Assembly: GCA_035566435.1 (NCBI GenBank)
Contig: DATMRF010000011.1
Span: forward strand, 1 to 64,000
Length of the DNA: 64,000 bases
From: DATMRF01 sp035566435
GTDB taxonomy: Bacteria; Verrucomicrobiota; Verrucomicrobiia; Limisphaerales; UBA8199
Direction: 5' to 3'
Shown here: positions 1 to 7,433 of the stretch, piece after piece
How the letters are laid out: each line of letters opens with the position of its first letter
How positions within the stretch are numbered: the first letter of the stretch is position 1
The notes under the pieces: generated by a model
What the model saw: the letters and a program-made list of their open reading frames with translations, nothing else
The model's database searches: none
Told to the model about the DNA's origin: nothing
Program-made: the position numbers and the translations under genes

Positions 1-226
1 GCGCCGGCGTATCCGCACCATGTGCGCCTTTACCACCCGCAGCAGTTGTGAACGTATCCTCTACAGCGTCTTTGATCGCATGAACAAACATTGGTCCCGT
101 CACCCGCTCCCAGCTTTTACACACTACTCTTGACGCCAGCCGTACTCGGCGCTCCATTAGCAGCGCGCCCTTTCGTGCGTGTTTCCCTTCATTGACAGGC
201 CCGGGGCGTAACAGCATCCTGCCGCG
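1..226. other. window edge and leader of the first gene
   Basis: No complete gene is seen here. Plus-strand frame 1 is open from base 1 to a TGA at 49-51 (17 codons ending YHPQQL) and could be the tail of a gene cut by the window edge, but it is too short to support. The rest is the leader of the beta-propeller gene; I see no convincing promoter or Shine-Dalgarno sequence. Confidence 0.3.
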
Positions 227-1570
227 ATGAATTGCCCTGACATCCGGGTCTTCCTTTCCCCCACCGCAAGAGCGCGATTTCTAACGGGTTTCTTTCTGCT
301 GGTCTTTGGCTGCTCGGGGGCGCGGGCCGATTGGCCGGAGTGGCGCGGGCCATGGGGCGACGGCCATGTCTCGGCTCCGGGCGACACTCGGCCGATTGGC
401 CTTCCGCTCCACTGGAGCGAGACGGAAAACGTCAAGTGGAAGACGGAAATCCCTGAACGCGGCTGGTCCACGCCGGCGGTCATGGGTGGCCAGGTTTGGG
501 TGACGACAGCGACGGTGGATGGGCATGACTTTTTCGTGCTCTGCGTGGACGCTGAAACCGGCCGGGTGCGACTCAATGAGAAACTATTTCACTGCGACAC
601 CCCCGAGCCGCTGGGTAATAACATGAATGGTTACGCTACGCCTTCTCCGATGGTGGAGCCGGGGCGGGTGTACGTCCATTTCGGCAGCTACGGCACGGCT
701 TGCCTGGACGCGACGACGGGCAAGGTTCTTTGGCAGCGGCAGGACCTGCCGTGCCGGCATTATCGAGGTCCGTCATCGTCCCCGATCATTTTCGAGGGCC
801 TATTAATCCTGACGATGGATGGGGTGGACCTGCAGTACCTGGTCGCGCTCGACAAACAAACCGGCAAGACGGTCTGGAAGACGGCACGTTCGGTGGCCTG
901 GAACGACGAAAATGTTCCGGGACAAATGGCCCGTGACGGCGATTTGCGCAAGGCGCACAGCACACCCCTCCTTGTGAACGTTGGCGGCAAGTTCCAGATG
1001 GTTAGTGCCGGGGCAAAGGCGGCCTATGCCTATGAACCGAAGACGGGGCGCGAGTTGTGGCGTGTCCGTTATGATGCTTGGTCAGCCGCCCCCAGGCCGG
1101 TTTACGACCAGGGTCTGGCTTTTATCATCAGCGGATTTGGCGGCAAGACTGAACTATTGGCGGTCCGCGTGGACGGGCAGGGGGATGTGACCGACTCGCA
1201 TGTGGCATGGCGATTCGACACAATGGTCTCCAAGACCGCCTCGCCGGTGCTGGTGGATGGGCTGCTCTATATGGTGAGCGATGACGGCCTGGTGACTTGT
1301 CTCGAAACGGCGACCGGGAACCGGGTCTGGCGGGAGCGTTTGGGCGGAAAATATGCTGCGTCGCCCATTTACGGCGACGGGCGGCTTTATTTTTTCAGCC
1401 AGGAAGGCAAGACCACCGTGCTCAAGCCCGGTCGCACTTGCGAGTTCCTGGCGACCAACAGTTTGGCGAGCGGATTCATGGCATCTCCGGCCGTGGCCGG
1501 CAAGGCCCTTTTCCTCAGAACCAAAACATACTTGAGCCGGGTCGAGGCTACGGCGGCTGAAGGCAAATAG
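227..1570 (+). CDS. secreted PQQ-like beta-propeller repeat protein
   Basis: 447 residues. A hydrophobic signal segment (about residues 19-34, ending CSGARA) is followed by DWPEWRGPWGDG, the usual start of mature PQQ-like (pyrrolo-quinoline-quinone repeat) propellers in Planctomycetes and Verrucomicrobia. Repeated blade motifs of the type LDxxTGKxLW are visible (for example DATTGKVLWQ, DKQTGKTVWK, EPKTGRELWR, ETATGNRVWR). These propellers are exported. Many are not proven to bind PQQ, and no dehydrogenase catalytic motif was noticed, so substrate and enzymatic role are unknown. The gene stands alone, with short palindromic repeats and a terminator-like hairpin downstream. The start ATG gives a sensible signal peptide. 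Confidence 0.85.
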   Translation: MNCPDIRVFLSPTARARFLTGFFLLVFGCSGARADWPEWRGPWGDGHVSAPGDTRPIGLPLHWSETENVKWKTEIPERGWSTPAVMGGQVWVTTATVDGHDFFVLCVDAETGRVRLNEKLFHCDTPEPLGNNMNGYATPSPMVEPGRVYVHFGSYGTACLDATTGKVLWQRQDLPCRHYRGPSSSPIIFEGLLILTMDGVDLQYLVALDKQTGKTVWKTARSVAWNDENVPGQMARDGDLRKAHSTPLLVNVGGKFQMVSAGAKAAYAYEPKTGRELWRVRYDAWSAAPRPVYDQGLAFIISGFGGKTELLAVRVDGQGDVTDSHVAWRFDTMVSKTASPVLVDGLLYMVSDDGLVTCLETATGNRVWRERLGGKYAASPIYGDGRLYFFSQEGKTTVLKPGRTCEFLATNSLASGFMASPAVAGKALFLRTKTYLSRVEATAAEGK

Positions 1571-1612
1571 AAGGGCAGCGGGACAGACGGCGCTCGACGC
1601 TCTCCCTCAGCC

Positions 1613-1680
1613 GGGGCGCGGACGGCCGCGTCCTGGTAGAAACCCTTTTACTGAGGGGGCGGGGACGTGTCCGTCCCCGG
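1613..1680. repeat. two copies of a GGGGACG palindromic intergenic repeat
   Basis: Copy one (1613-1644) reads GGGGCGCGGACGGCCGCGTC then TGGTAGAAACCC. Copy two (1655-1680) is a hairpin with arms CGGGGACG (1660-1667) and CGTCCCCG (1672-1679). The same family recurs at 17771-17843, with the same downstream GTAGA / GCAGAAAC tail. It is a REP-like dispersed palindrome lying in an intergenic gap. Confidence 0.6.
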
Positions 1681-1735
1681 CCCGGCTCAGGGTGCTAATG
1701 CACGCCCAATTCTGGATTGGACGCTATCCACAAAC

Positions 1736-1764
1736 AAAAAGGCCGGATTTTACTCCGGCCTTTT
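1736..1764. terminator. bidirectional Rho-independent terminator
   Basis: AAAAA (1736-1740), a perfect 7-bp stem GGCCGGA (1741-1747) / TCCGGCC (1754-1760) with a 6-nt loop, then TTTT (1761-1764). The A-run and T-run make it usable from both sides. It would end the beta-propeller transcript from the left. Before the transposon inserted, it would also have ended the convergent SYLF gene from the right. Confidence 0.75.
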
Positions 1765-1882
1765 CGACACACTCTACAAAGAGAACTTAAATTCTTTTCA
1801 GCAGCCCCGCCAAGGACCACCGTCAACACGTGATCACATTACCCGATCCCCCGGTTGGTGCCAGTCACCAGTTCTGGGGACA

Positions 1883-1890
1883 AGGGGGCA
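1883..1890 (+). repeat. 8-bp target-site duplication, left copy
   Basis: AGGGGGCA directly abuts the left inverted repeat of the IS element. The identical octamer lies at 4700-4707 directly after the right end. Eight bp is the duplication length expected for the IS1595 family. Confidence 0.9.
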
Positions 1891-1913
1891 CGGGATTATA
1901 TCTTTGACAACCC
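1891..1913 (+). repeat. left terminal inverted repeat of the IS element
   Basis: Begins CGGGATTATAT and ends ACAACCC. It matches the right terminal repeat (4677-4699, minus strand) at 20 of 23 positions. Confidence 0.92.
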
Positions 1914-1924
1914 CATTTAGTTAC

Positions 1925-1930
1925 AGGAGA
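1925..1930 (+). promoter_or_regulatory. ribosome binding site for the proteasome-like gene
   Basis: AGGAGA lies 6 nt before a GTG at 1937. This supports 1937 as the start. Most genes in the window have no clear Shine-Dalgarno, so the site may reflect the foreign origin of the element. Confidence 0.55.
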
Positions 1931-1936
1931 CTGGCG

Positions 1937-2860
1937 GTGAAATATTTACAAAATTTGGGCGTTCCGTGGAGCCCCCCAAGACGAAAAGTGACAATCGGAA
2001 TCGGTCTAATTTGCGACAGCGGGATGATTCTGGCCAGCGATAGCCAGACGACTCGCGGAGCTGCAAAGATTCAAACCCAAAAAATTAACGTGGTGGACTT
2101 TGCCGATTCCCAAGTGCTGATCGCGCAAGCTGGATTAGCGGATTTATCCGAGGGCACTATTGACAAGATGCGTCAAAAAGCTAAGGCGGAGAGAATCGAA
2201 AGTCCAGAAACCGTCATGCAGATTGCGCAAGAGGCAGTTCGCGGGACCTACAAGCATTTCTGGGATTTGGATCATTTGGACAGACTGTCCCATGATGATG
2301 TTTGGGACTATTTTCAACAAAGAGAGTTTACCCTTTTGATAGGCTTTTACCATAACCGCAAACCCCATCTTTTCACAATTTCCCTCGGTAGTTGCTATCC
2401 GAGGCCAGTGAAAAATCACTTTGAAGTAATCGGTATTGGCTCTCCACTGGCTGGCTACCTTCTTTCTGAATATGCGCAAGAAGGAATCGCTTTTGAGGAC
2501 GGATACCCCCTTTCGGTTTATGTGGTGGAAAAGGTGATCGATAGTGTCGAAGGCTGTGGCCGTCCTACGTGGGCCGGAATCACTTTTCCAACCGATGAGC
2601 ATGAATTGAAAATGCTGAAAGTAGCAGCAAGTCAATCAAGGCTCAGGAAGGATCGTCCGATTTATGAATCACAAGCAATTATTTTGAGGAAGGATGACGT
2701 AGCTCTCGTGGCCTCGGAGTTGAGAGATGGGGAATCCAAGGCAAAAGAACCTCACCGCAATTACATTCGAGAGGTGATGCGGAGCGTCACAAAAAAGCGA
2801 TTGGACAAAATTGCCAGCGAGTATCAAGGGTCTGCGGGCTCTATGCCTTTAGAAGATTAA
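1937..2860 (+). CDS. proteasome beta-subunit-like Ntn hydrolase, transposon passenger
   Basis: 307 residues from GTG 1937. The frame is open back to 1667, but that part lies outside the transposon and cannot be the native gene. A second GTG at 1988 would give M-T-I-G-I-G, and methionine removal would expose Thr1 as in HslV. Counting that Thr as 1, Asp falls at 17 (LASDSQTT) and Lys at 31 (TQKINVV), corresponding to Thr1/Asp17/Lys33 of proteasome and HslV active sites. The later stretch IGIGSPLAGYLL matches the conserved GSGSxxAxxxL segment of beta subunits, and SVEGCGRPTWAG lies where the D-x-x-SG segment is expected. The protein is therefore probably a threonine protease or a related Ntn amidohydrolase, possibly forming rings. 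No ATPase unfoldase lies nearby. The C-terminal 60 residues are basic and not recognised. It is neither typical HslV (about 175 residues) nor an obvious Anbu. Confidence 0.8.
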   Translation: MKYLQNLGVPWSPPRRKVTIGIGLICDSGMILASDSQTTRGAAKIQTQKINVVDFADSQVLIAQAGLADLSEGTIDKMRQKAKAERIESPETVMQIAQEAVRGTYKHFWDLDHLDRLSHDDVWDYFQQREFTLLIGFYHNRKPHLFTISLGSCYPRPVKNHFEVIGIGSPLAGYLLSEYAQEGIAFEDGYPLSVYVVEKVIDSVEGCGRPTWAGITFPTDEHELKMLKVAASQSRLRKDRPIYESQAIILRKDDVALVASELRDGESKAKEPHRNYIREVMRSVTKKRLDKIASEYQGSAGSMPLED

Positions 2861-2982
2861 CGGCGCTTGCCTTTGGCTTTGCGCAGTTTTGGGGTCTGCA
2901 TAAACGCCCGTACGGCATCCTCGAATTTTATCCCGCGCAGAGAAAGCCGCTTTGACTTGCTTGCCTTTTGGGTTTTCGGCAT
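2857..2982 (-). CDS. small basic protein, 41 residues
   Basis: ATG at 2982, TAA at 2857-2859; the stop overlaps the stop of the convergent proteasome-like gene. The product is rich in Lys/Arg (MPKTQKASKSKRLSLRGIKF, then EDAVRAFMQTPK and a KAKGKRR tail). The F-E-D-A-x3-F-x-x-TP pattern is reminiscent of short uncharacterised bacterial proteins that carry an FxxALxxLLxTP motif. A role as partner or substrate of the neighbouring hydrolase is speculation. It could also be a chance ORF, but its codons are clean and it fits neatly between its neighbours. Confidence 0.5.
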   Translation of the reverse strand: MPKTQKASKSKRLSLRGIKFEDAVRAFMQTPKLRKAKGKRR

Positions 2983-3051
2983 ATCTTGAATAAAGGCCGA
3001 AAGCCCGATTTAATCAAGTTTTACCGCTCAGTCTGGGGTTAGCGCGAGCGC

Positions 3052-3090
3052 CCCGCCTTAATCGGGTTTTCGAGACTGGGCGGGTTTTTT
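3052..3090 (+). terminator. candidate terminator inside the transposon
   Basis: CCCGCC (3052-3057) can pair with GGCGGG (3079-3084), followed directly by TTTTTT (3085-3090). The 21-nt loop is long, so this is only a candidate. It directly abuts the ATG at 3091. Confidence 0.35.
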
Positions 3091-3438
3091 ATGCCAAAAT
3101 TACATCGGGTTCATTGTGCGGAATTCGACTCTGATCGCCTGGATGGAAAAAGTCTCAAATGGTTCTTCAACGAAGATGCGGCAGACTGCTGGTTGCGGGT
3201 TGAGGATGTTCAGCGTGACGGTTCTTTTGTGCTTTTTGCTTGCGGTGTAAATGTATTAGCGCATCCGCCAACAGAAGCAGAGCGAGGACACATTTCCCAG
3301 TGGGCAGAATCACTGGATCAAGCCACCGTTGATAAAATCGAAGACGCTTCGCAATTCTCTTTTCTAGAGGCTGCGGATTTTGTGATTTTTCAAGAGTCGC
3401 CAAAATCTCGCGGACTGCACGAGAAGAAAAATCAATGA
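3091..3438 (+). CDS. hypothetical acidic protein, transposon passenger
   Basis: 115 residues, acidic, without signal peptide or membrane segment. I recognise no family. Codon choice is consistently purine-first (GAA, GAC, GAT, GCG, GCA), which supports real coding. The ATG follows a T-run and has no Shine-Dalgarno, so the start is uncertain. An opposite-strand ORF (3167-3595) overlaps most of it, and only one of the two is likely to be genuine over the shared stretch. Confidence 0.5.
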   Translation: MPKLHRVHCAEFDSDRLDGKSLKWFFNEDAADCWLRVEDVQRDGSFVLFACGVNVLAHPPTEAERGHISQWAESLDQATVDKIEDASQFSFLEAADFVIFQESPKSRGLHEKKNQ

Positions 3439-3595
3439 CGTAACCACCGGGCAAATTAAGAAGCCGCAAGTGCTTAATTGCCCAAGGTCCGGTAAAGGGG
3501 TTTTTCCTCCATTTGAACAGGCGATACCAGACAAAATCTTTTACGCTCGCTGCGGGGTGACGCGCTTCAAAATCATCGTGGGCGACGGGTGCCAT
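3167..3595 (-). CDS. possible hypothetical passenger downstream of the transposase
   Basis: 142 residues on the same strand as the transposase, beginning 101 nt after its stop. The first half looks protein-like (DFVWYRLFKWRKNPFTGPWA, then LLNLPGGYVIDF). The C-terminal half is Lys/His/Gln-rich and looks like antisense of the plus-strand ORF 3091-3438. It may be a truncated gene or a chance ORF. No function can be proposed. Confidence 0.3.
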   Translation of the reverse strand: MAPVAHDDFEARHPAASVKDFVWYRLFKWRKNPFTGPWAIKHLRLLNLPGGYVIDFSSRAVREILATLEKSQNPQPLEKRIAKRLRFYQRWLDPVILPTGKCVLALLLLADALIHLHRKQKAQKNRHAEHPQPATSSLPHLR

Positions 3596-3696
3596 AGCGC
3601 CACTTTACAGCGCTACGCAAGCCGATCAAGAGCTTTCTTAATCGCTTCGTTGTCGTTGCGTCGGATCGCCCGTTGCAATCTCCCTCATCTGCCCAG

Positions 3697-4650
3697 TCAG
3701 ACAACTTGCTTGTAAGTCAGCCGCTTTCCATCGCTGGCCTGAATCGCCGCGACTGTGCGCTTGCCATCGCTGACTCTCCGATGCGTCCAGCGAAAGGCAA
3801 ATTCATCCGCGTATTTCGGCAGATGTTCCCGGCTCACATGATGCCAGGAACCCACCACGCCCCGCTTGAGCAGGCTAAAGAAGCTCTCTGCGGTGTTGAC
3901 GTGCGCGACCGATCCGTCCGCCAGAGCCCGCGCGTACTGCAGCTTGGAATGATTGACCACATTATGCCCCGAGAACGCCTTAAGCGCTTGCGGGTAAACC
4001 GCGCTTTCGTCGGTATTGACCACCGCCTCAGGGCTGACGTGCGTCGTAATGACGTTCTTGAGGTTCTTCTGTGTGACGTTGGACACAACCCGCGTATGGG
4101 CCGCGCCGTCGCGCTCAATCAGAGCCACAACAGGCGTTTTTCGGCTGAGCTTGGTCCGTATATCCCCCTTGCCGCCTACAAACGTTTCGTCAATCTCGAC
4201 CGTGCCCTTGAGCTTGCCCAATGGCAGCTTTGGCCCCAGGGCGTACCGTATTCGATGCGCCATGAACCACGCGCTCTTGTAGGTGATTTTCAGCATCCGG
4301 TGCAACTGATGCGCACTCACGCTCTTTTTGCTCGCGCACAGAATGAAGAACGCCATCAGCCATTTGCTGATCGGAATGTGCGAATCCTCAAGGATCGTTC
4401 CGACTGTCACCGTGAAATGCTGCCGACAGGCCGCGCACTTGTACACCCCAGGCCGCGTCGGCCTCTTGCTGCCAGCTCTGGCCTCGATCTTGTAAACGCC
4501 CTTTTCCTTCGACGTGTTCTTGCAATGCGGGCACACTGGGCCGCGAGGCCAGAGGATACTTTCGAGCAACGCCCGCGCCTTTGGTTCGTCGGAATATTCC
4601 TGCGCGAGCGTGATAAGGTTCAGCTCCCCGGCTTCAAATTCGTTTTCCAT
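3697..4650 (-). CDS. IS1595-family (ISXO2-like) transposase
   Basis: 317 residues, full length for the family. An N-terminal zinc ribbon has two Cys pairs (C40/C43 and C72/C75). A helix-turn-helix-like stretch follows (SAHQLHRMLKITYKSAWFMA). The DDE-type catalytic core contains EIDETFVGG (D154), NTDES (D214) and the distal motif HVNTAESFFSLLKRG, typical of ISXO2-like proteins. No frameshift or stop is present, and with intact inverted repeats and a perfect target duplication the element looks recent and possibly active. The start lies 49 bp inside the right end. Confidence 0.93.
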   Translation of the reverse strand: MENEFEAGELNLITLAQEYSDEPKARALLESILWPRGPVCPHCKNTSKEKGVYKIEARAGSKRPTRPGVYKCAACRQHFTVTVGTILEDSHIPISKWLMAFFILCASKKSVSAHQLHRMLKITYKSAWFMAHRIRYALGPKLPLGKLKGTVEIDETFVGGKGDIRTKLSRKTPVVALIERDGAAHTRVVSNVTQKNLKNVITTHVSPEAVVNTDESAVYPQALKAFSGHNVVNHSKLQYARALADGSVAHVNTAESFFSLLKRGVVGSWHHVSREHLPKYADEFAFRWTHRRVSDGKRTVAAIQASDGKRLTYKQVV

Positions 4651-4676
4651 GCCGCCGACTCTCGCACAAACGGCTT

Positions 4677-4699
4677 GGGTTGTAAAGTATATAATCCCG
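4677..4699 (-). repeat. right terminal inverted repeat of the IS element
   Basis: Read on the minus strand it begins CGGGATTATAT and ends ACAACCC, pairing with 1891-1913. Confidence 0.92.
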
Positions 4700-4707
4700 A
4701 GGGGGCA
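4700..4707 (+). repeat. 8-bp target-site duplication, right copy
   Basis: AGGGGGCA, identical to 1883-1890. Confidence 0.9.
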
Positions 4708-4716
4708 GGCTGAGCT

Positions 4717-5388
4717 TTACTTCGAATACTGCATGAGCTTCTGCGTCAGCTCGGTCGCGGTCGGCGCGGGCTGGACTTTATGCTCGAGAAGGATTTCCCG
4801 CATGGTGAGGTATTGGCCGTAGTAAGCGATGTCGGCGTCGGTATCGGGGGAGATGGCGTCGCCTTTCACGGCGGCGCCGCCATAAAGGCCCTCGCGGTCG
4901 GTATAGACCAGCATGAGGGGTTCGGCGTTCGAGACCGTGCCCTCGACTCCGCCGCCGGCGCTGCCGGCGGTGCCTGAGGCCTCGCCGCCGAATTTGAAAG
5001 TTCCCTCGGCGAAGCTCTGAACGGCATTGGTATTCATGAGCAGGATGACGACAAACGACTGCTGGCCTCCGATTTGAAAACCGAAGCTCGCCTCATTGGC
5101 GCGCAGGAAGGCGGGCGCTCCCCACTGCCCGGTGCGGGGATCTTTGGCCAACGCGATGCCGCTGCCGCCCTGGTAGGCGAAGATGAACCCCGCTTTGGTG
5201 CGGTCGAGCAGGACGATGCCTTGCGCCTTGCTCAGGGACTCCGCCGGGATGCGCTTATCCGGCTTGGCCTGGAGGGCATCGAGTTTGATGGCGAGTTTGC
5301 GAATGCGATAGTCCAACTCGGCTTTGTCCACGGCCATGGCCGAGCAGACGAAGCCGGTCAACAACCAACTGGCGATTAGAACTCTCAT
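4717..5388 (-). CDS. SYLF-domain (Ysc84/DUF500) lipid-binding protein
   Basis: 223 residues when started at the ATG at 5388, which gives a clean signal peptide (MRVLIASWLLTGFVCSAMA). The mature part shows the SYLF pattern: a helical N-terminal segment, LSKAQGIVLLDRTKAGFIFA, then GGSGIALAKDPRTGQWGAP, a glycine-rich strand region and YTDREGLYGGAAVKG near the end. SYLF proteins bind phosphoinositides or actin in eukaryotes. Bacterial secreted versions are usually periplasmic or outer-membrane-associated with no defined role. Upstream in-frame codons to 5475 lack signal-peptide character and were left out. Confidence 0.88.
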   Translation of the reverse strand: MRVLIASWLLTGFVCSAMAVDKAELDYRIRKLAIKLDALQAKPDKRIPAESLSKAQGIVLLDRTKAGFIFAYQGGSGIALAKDPRTGQWGAPAFLRANEASFGFQIGGQQSFVVILLMNTNAVQSFAEGTFKFGGEASGTAGSAGGGVEGTVSNAEPLMLVYTDREGLYGGAAVKGDAISPDTDADIAYYGQYLTMREILLEHKVQPAPTATELTQKLMQYSK

Positions 5389-5597
5389 GCCAATAAAATG
5401 GCCCGGGGCGGGACTCCGCGCAAGCGGAAGAACCGCCGGCGTGCACTGCCGCAATGAAAGCGGCCCCGGGCGCACGATGCCGATCGTGCGGATGTTCTTC
5501 CGGGTCAGACGCGCGATCGGAATCGTCCGTCCCTTGGTCGCCTAGACTTCCGGCTTGGCAACGCCGCCGTTACGCACGATAGTTTAAGTTTCGAAGT

Positions 5598-7427
5598 ATG
5601 GCAGAAACCAGCAAACACGTTTACGACGAGAGCAAAATCAAAACGCTCTCCTCGCTCGAGCACATCCGCCTGCGCACCGGCATGTATATCGGGCGCATCG
5701 GCGACGGTTCCCACTACGATGACGGCTGCTATATCCTGCTTAAAGAGGTGATCGATAACGCGATCGACGAGTTTATCATGGGCGCCGGCAAAGAGGTGCA
5801 GGTCGCGATCGAAGACAAGTCAGTCACCATTCGCGATTTCGGCCGCGGCATTCCCCTGGGCAAAGTGGTCGATTGCGTGTCACAGATCAACACCGGTGCC
5901 AAATACAACGACGATGTGTTCCAATTCAGCGTTGGATTGAACGGGGTCGGCACCAAGGCCGTCAACGCGCTTTCGAAAGAATTCCTGGTGCGCAGCTTCC
6001 GCGAAGGCCAGTTCGTCGAGGCCTTCTTCAAGCAGGGCAAGCTCAAGAAAGAGAACAAGGGGAAAACCAAGGAGCCGGATGGAACGCTAATTCGTTTCGA
6101 GCCGGACCCGGAGATTTTCAAGGAGGTCGAGTTTCGCCCCGAACACGTCGAGCACCGGCTGCGCCATTACAGCTATCTCAACTCTGGCCTGAAGCTGCAC
6201 TATAACGGCAAGGTGTTCCAGTCACGCAACGGGCTGCTCGACCTGGTCATGGAAGATCTGCAAGCGGACGGCAGCGAGCCCATCTATCCGCCGCTCCATT
6301 ACGCCGAGAAAACCCTCGAGTTCTGCTTTACGCACAGCAACAGCCGGTATGGCGAAACCTTTTATGCATTCGTCAACGGCCAGTACACAACCGACGGCGG
6401 CACGCACTTGAGCGCGTTTCGCGAAGGGCTGCTCAAGGCCGTCAATGAATACGGTCACGAGAAGTTCGAAGGTGATGACGTGCGGGAGAGCATGGTGGGC
6501 GCGGTCGCCATCCGGCTGAAAGACCCGGTGTTCGAGTCCCAAACGAAGAACAAGCTCGGCAACACGGAGATCCGCACCGACCTCGTAAACCGGGTTCGCG
6601 AAGAGTTGCTCCATTTCTTCAACCGCAACAAGGAAATCGCAGAGAAGATCATCGCGAAAGTCCAGGACACGCGCCAACTCCGCAAGGAATTGCAGGAGGT
6701 CAAGAAGCTGGCGCGCGAGCGGGCCAAGGCCATCACCATCCGCATCCCTCAGCTCAAAGACTGCCGGGACCATTTCAATAAAGCCAAGGGCAAAGGAAAA
6801 GGGACGATGGTCTTCCTCACGGAAGGACAATCGGCTGCCGGCTCGATCGTGAGCTGTCGCGACGTGGAGACCCAGGCCATCTTCGTCCTGAAAGGCAAGC
6901 CCCTGAACGTCTGGGACCTCAAGCGCGACATCGTCTATAAGAACGACGAGATGTACAACCTGATGCGCGGCCTCGATATCGAGGACAACCTCGAAGGTTT
7001 GCGGTACGAGAAAGTCATCCTGGCCACCGACGCCGATGTGGACGGTCTCCACATTCGCAATCTCCTGATTACTTATTTCTTTCGCTTCTTCGATCAGCTC
7101 GTCCACGACGGACACCTGTTCGTCCTTGAGACTCCGCTGTTCCGCGTCCGCAACAAAGAGCAGACCATTTACTGCTACTCGGAGGGCGAGCGGGACGCGG
7201 CGGCCCAAAAACTCGGCAAGAGCTGCGAGATTACACGGTTCAAGGGCCTGGGTGAGATCTCGCCAGGGGAATTCAAGCAATTCGTCGGCAAAGAAATGCG
7301 CTTGAGCCAGGTCGAATACGCTCCCAAACAGGACGCCTCGGGCATCCTCAGTTTCTACATGGGAAAGAACACTCCGGAGCGCAAAGACTACATCATGGAG
7401 AATCTCGTCGTACCGGCAGAGGAATAG
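5598..7427 (+). CDS. parE: DNA topoisomerase IV (type IIA) subunit B
   Basis: 609 residues. GHKL ATPase domain: EVIDNAIDEF near residue 51, DFGRGIP near 80 and the lid GLNGVGTKAVNAL near 115. The transducer domain follows, then a TOPRIM domain with FLTEGQSAAGS (Glu near 407) and the metal-binding DADVDG (near 478). The C-terminal GLGEISPGEF and FYMGKNTPERK segments are typical. The protein lacks the long insert of proteobacterial GyrB. It forms an A2B2 ATP-driven decatenase/relaxase with the ParC encoded 6 nt downstream. The pair is probably topo IV rather than gyrase because subunit A has a divergent, short C-terminal part, but this is inferred. Confidence 0.92.
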   Translation: MAETSKHVYDESKIKTLSSLEHIRLRTGMYIGRIGDGSHYDDGCYILLKEVIDNAIDEFIMGAGKEVQVAIEDKSVTIRDFGRGIPLGKVVDCVSQINTGAKYNDDVFQFSVGLNGVGTKAVNALSKEFLVRSFREGQFVEAFFKQGKLKKENKGKTKEPDGTLIRFEPDPEIFKEVEFRPEHVEHRLRHYSYLNSGLKLHYNGKVFQSRNGLLDLVMEDLQADGSEPIYPPLHYAEKTLEFCFTHSNSRYGETFYAFVNGQYTTDGGTHLSAFREGLLKAVNEYGHEKFEGDDVRESMVGAVAIRLKDPVFESQTKNKLGNTEIRTDLVNRVREELLHFFNRNKEIAEKIIAKVQDTRQLRKELQEVKKLARERAKAITIRIPQLKDCRDHFNKAKGKGKGTMVFLTEGQSAAGSIVSCRDVETQAIFVLKGKPLNVWDLKRDIVYKNDEMYNLMRGLDIEDNLEGLRYEKVILATDADVDGLHIRNLLITYFFRFFDQLVHDGHLFVLETPLFRVRNKEQTIYCYSEGERDAAAQKLGKSCEITRFKGLGEISPGEFKQFVGKEMRLSQVEYAPKQDASGILSFYMGKNTPERKDYIMENLVVPAEE

Positions 7428-7433
7428 CGCTTC

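Larger units (their letters stand above)
1891..4699. mobile_element. IS1595-family (ISXO2-like) transposon with passenger genes
   Basis: A complete 2809-bp element. The left end (1891-1913) begins CGGGATTATAT and ends ACAACCC. The right end, read on the minus strand (4699 to 4677), begins CGGGATTATAT and ends ACAACCC. 20 of 23 positions match, or all but one insertion and one deletion if gaps are allowed. The octamer AGGGGGCA flanks both ends. Inside are an IS1595-type transposase (minus, starting 49 bp from the right end), a proteasome-like Ntn hydrolase gene (plus, starting 46 bp from the left end), a 41-codon ORF and one or two other small ORFs. By eye it is AT-richer than the host DNA. 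It sits between two convergent genes, so no gene was broken. IS1595 members with passenger genes are known; a proteasome-like passenger is not one I recognise. Confidence 0.92.

Noticed and set aside
157..576. 139-codon minus-strand ORF at the window start
   Set aside because: Mostly antisense to the beta-propeller gene; composition is Ser/Pro/Arg-rich with no recognisable domain.
1667..1936. N-terminal extension of the proteasome-like ORF
   Set aside because: It crosses the left inverted repeat and target duplication, so it comes from DNA that predates the transposon insertion; a GTG with an RBS exists inside the element.
6222..7280. 352-codon ORF antisense to parE
   Set aside because: Typical long shadow ORF of GC-rich DNA; the plus strand has all topoisomerase motifs.
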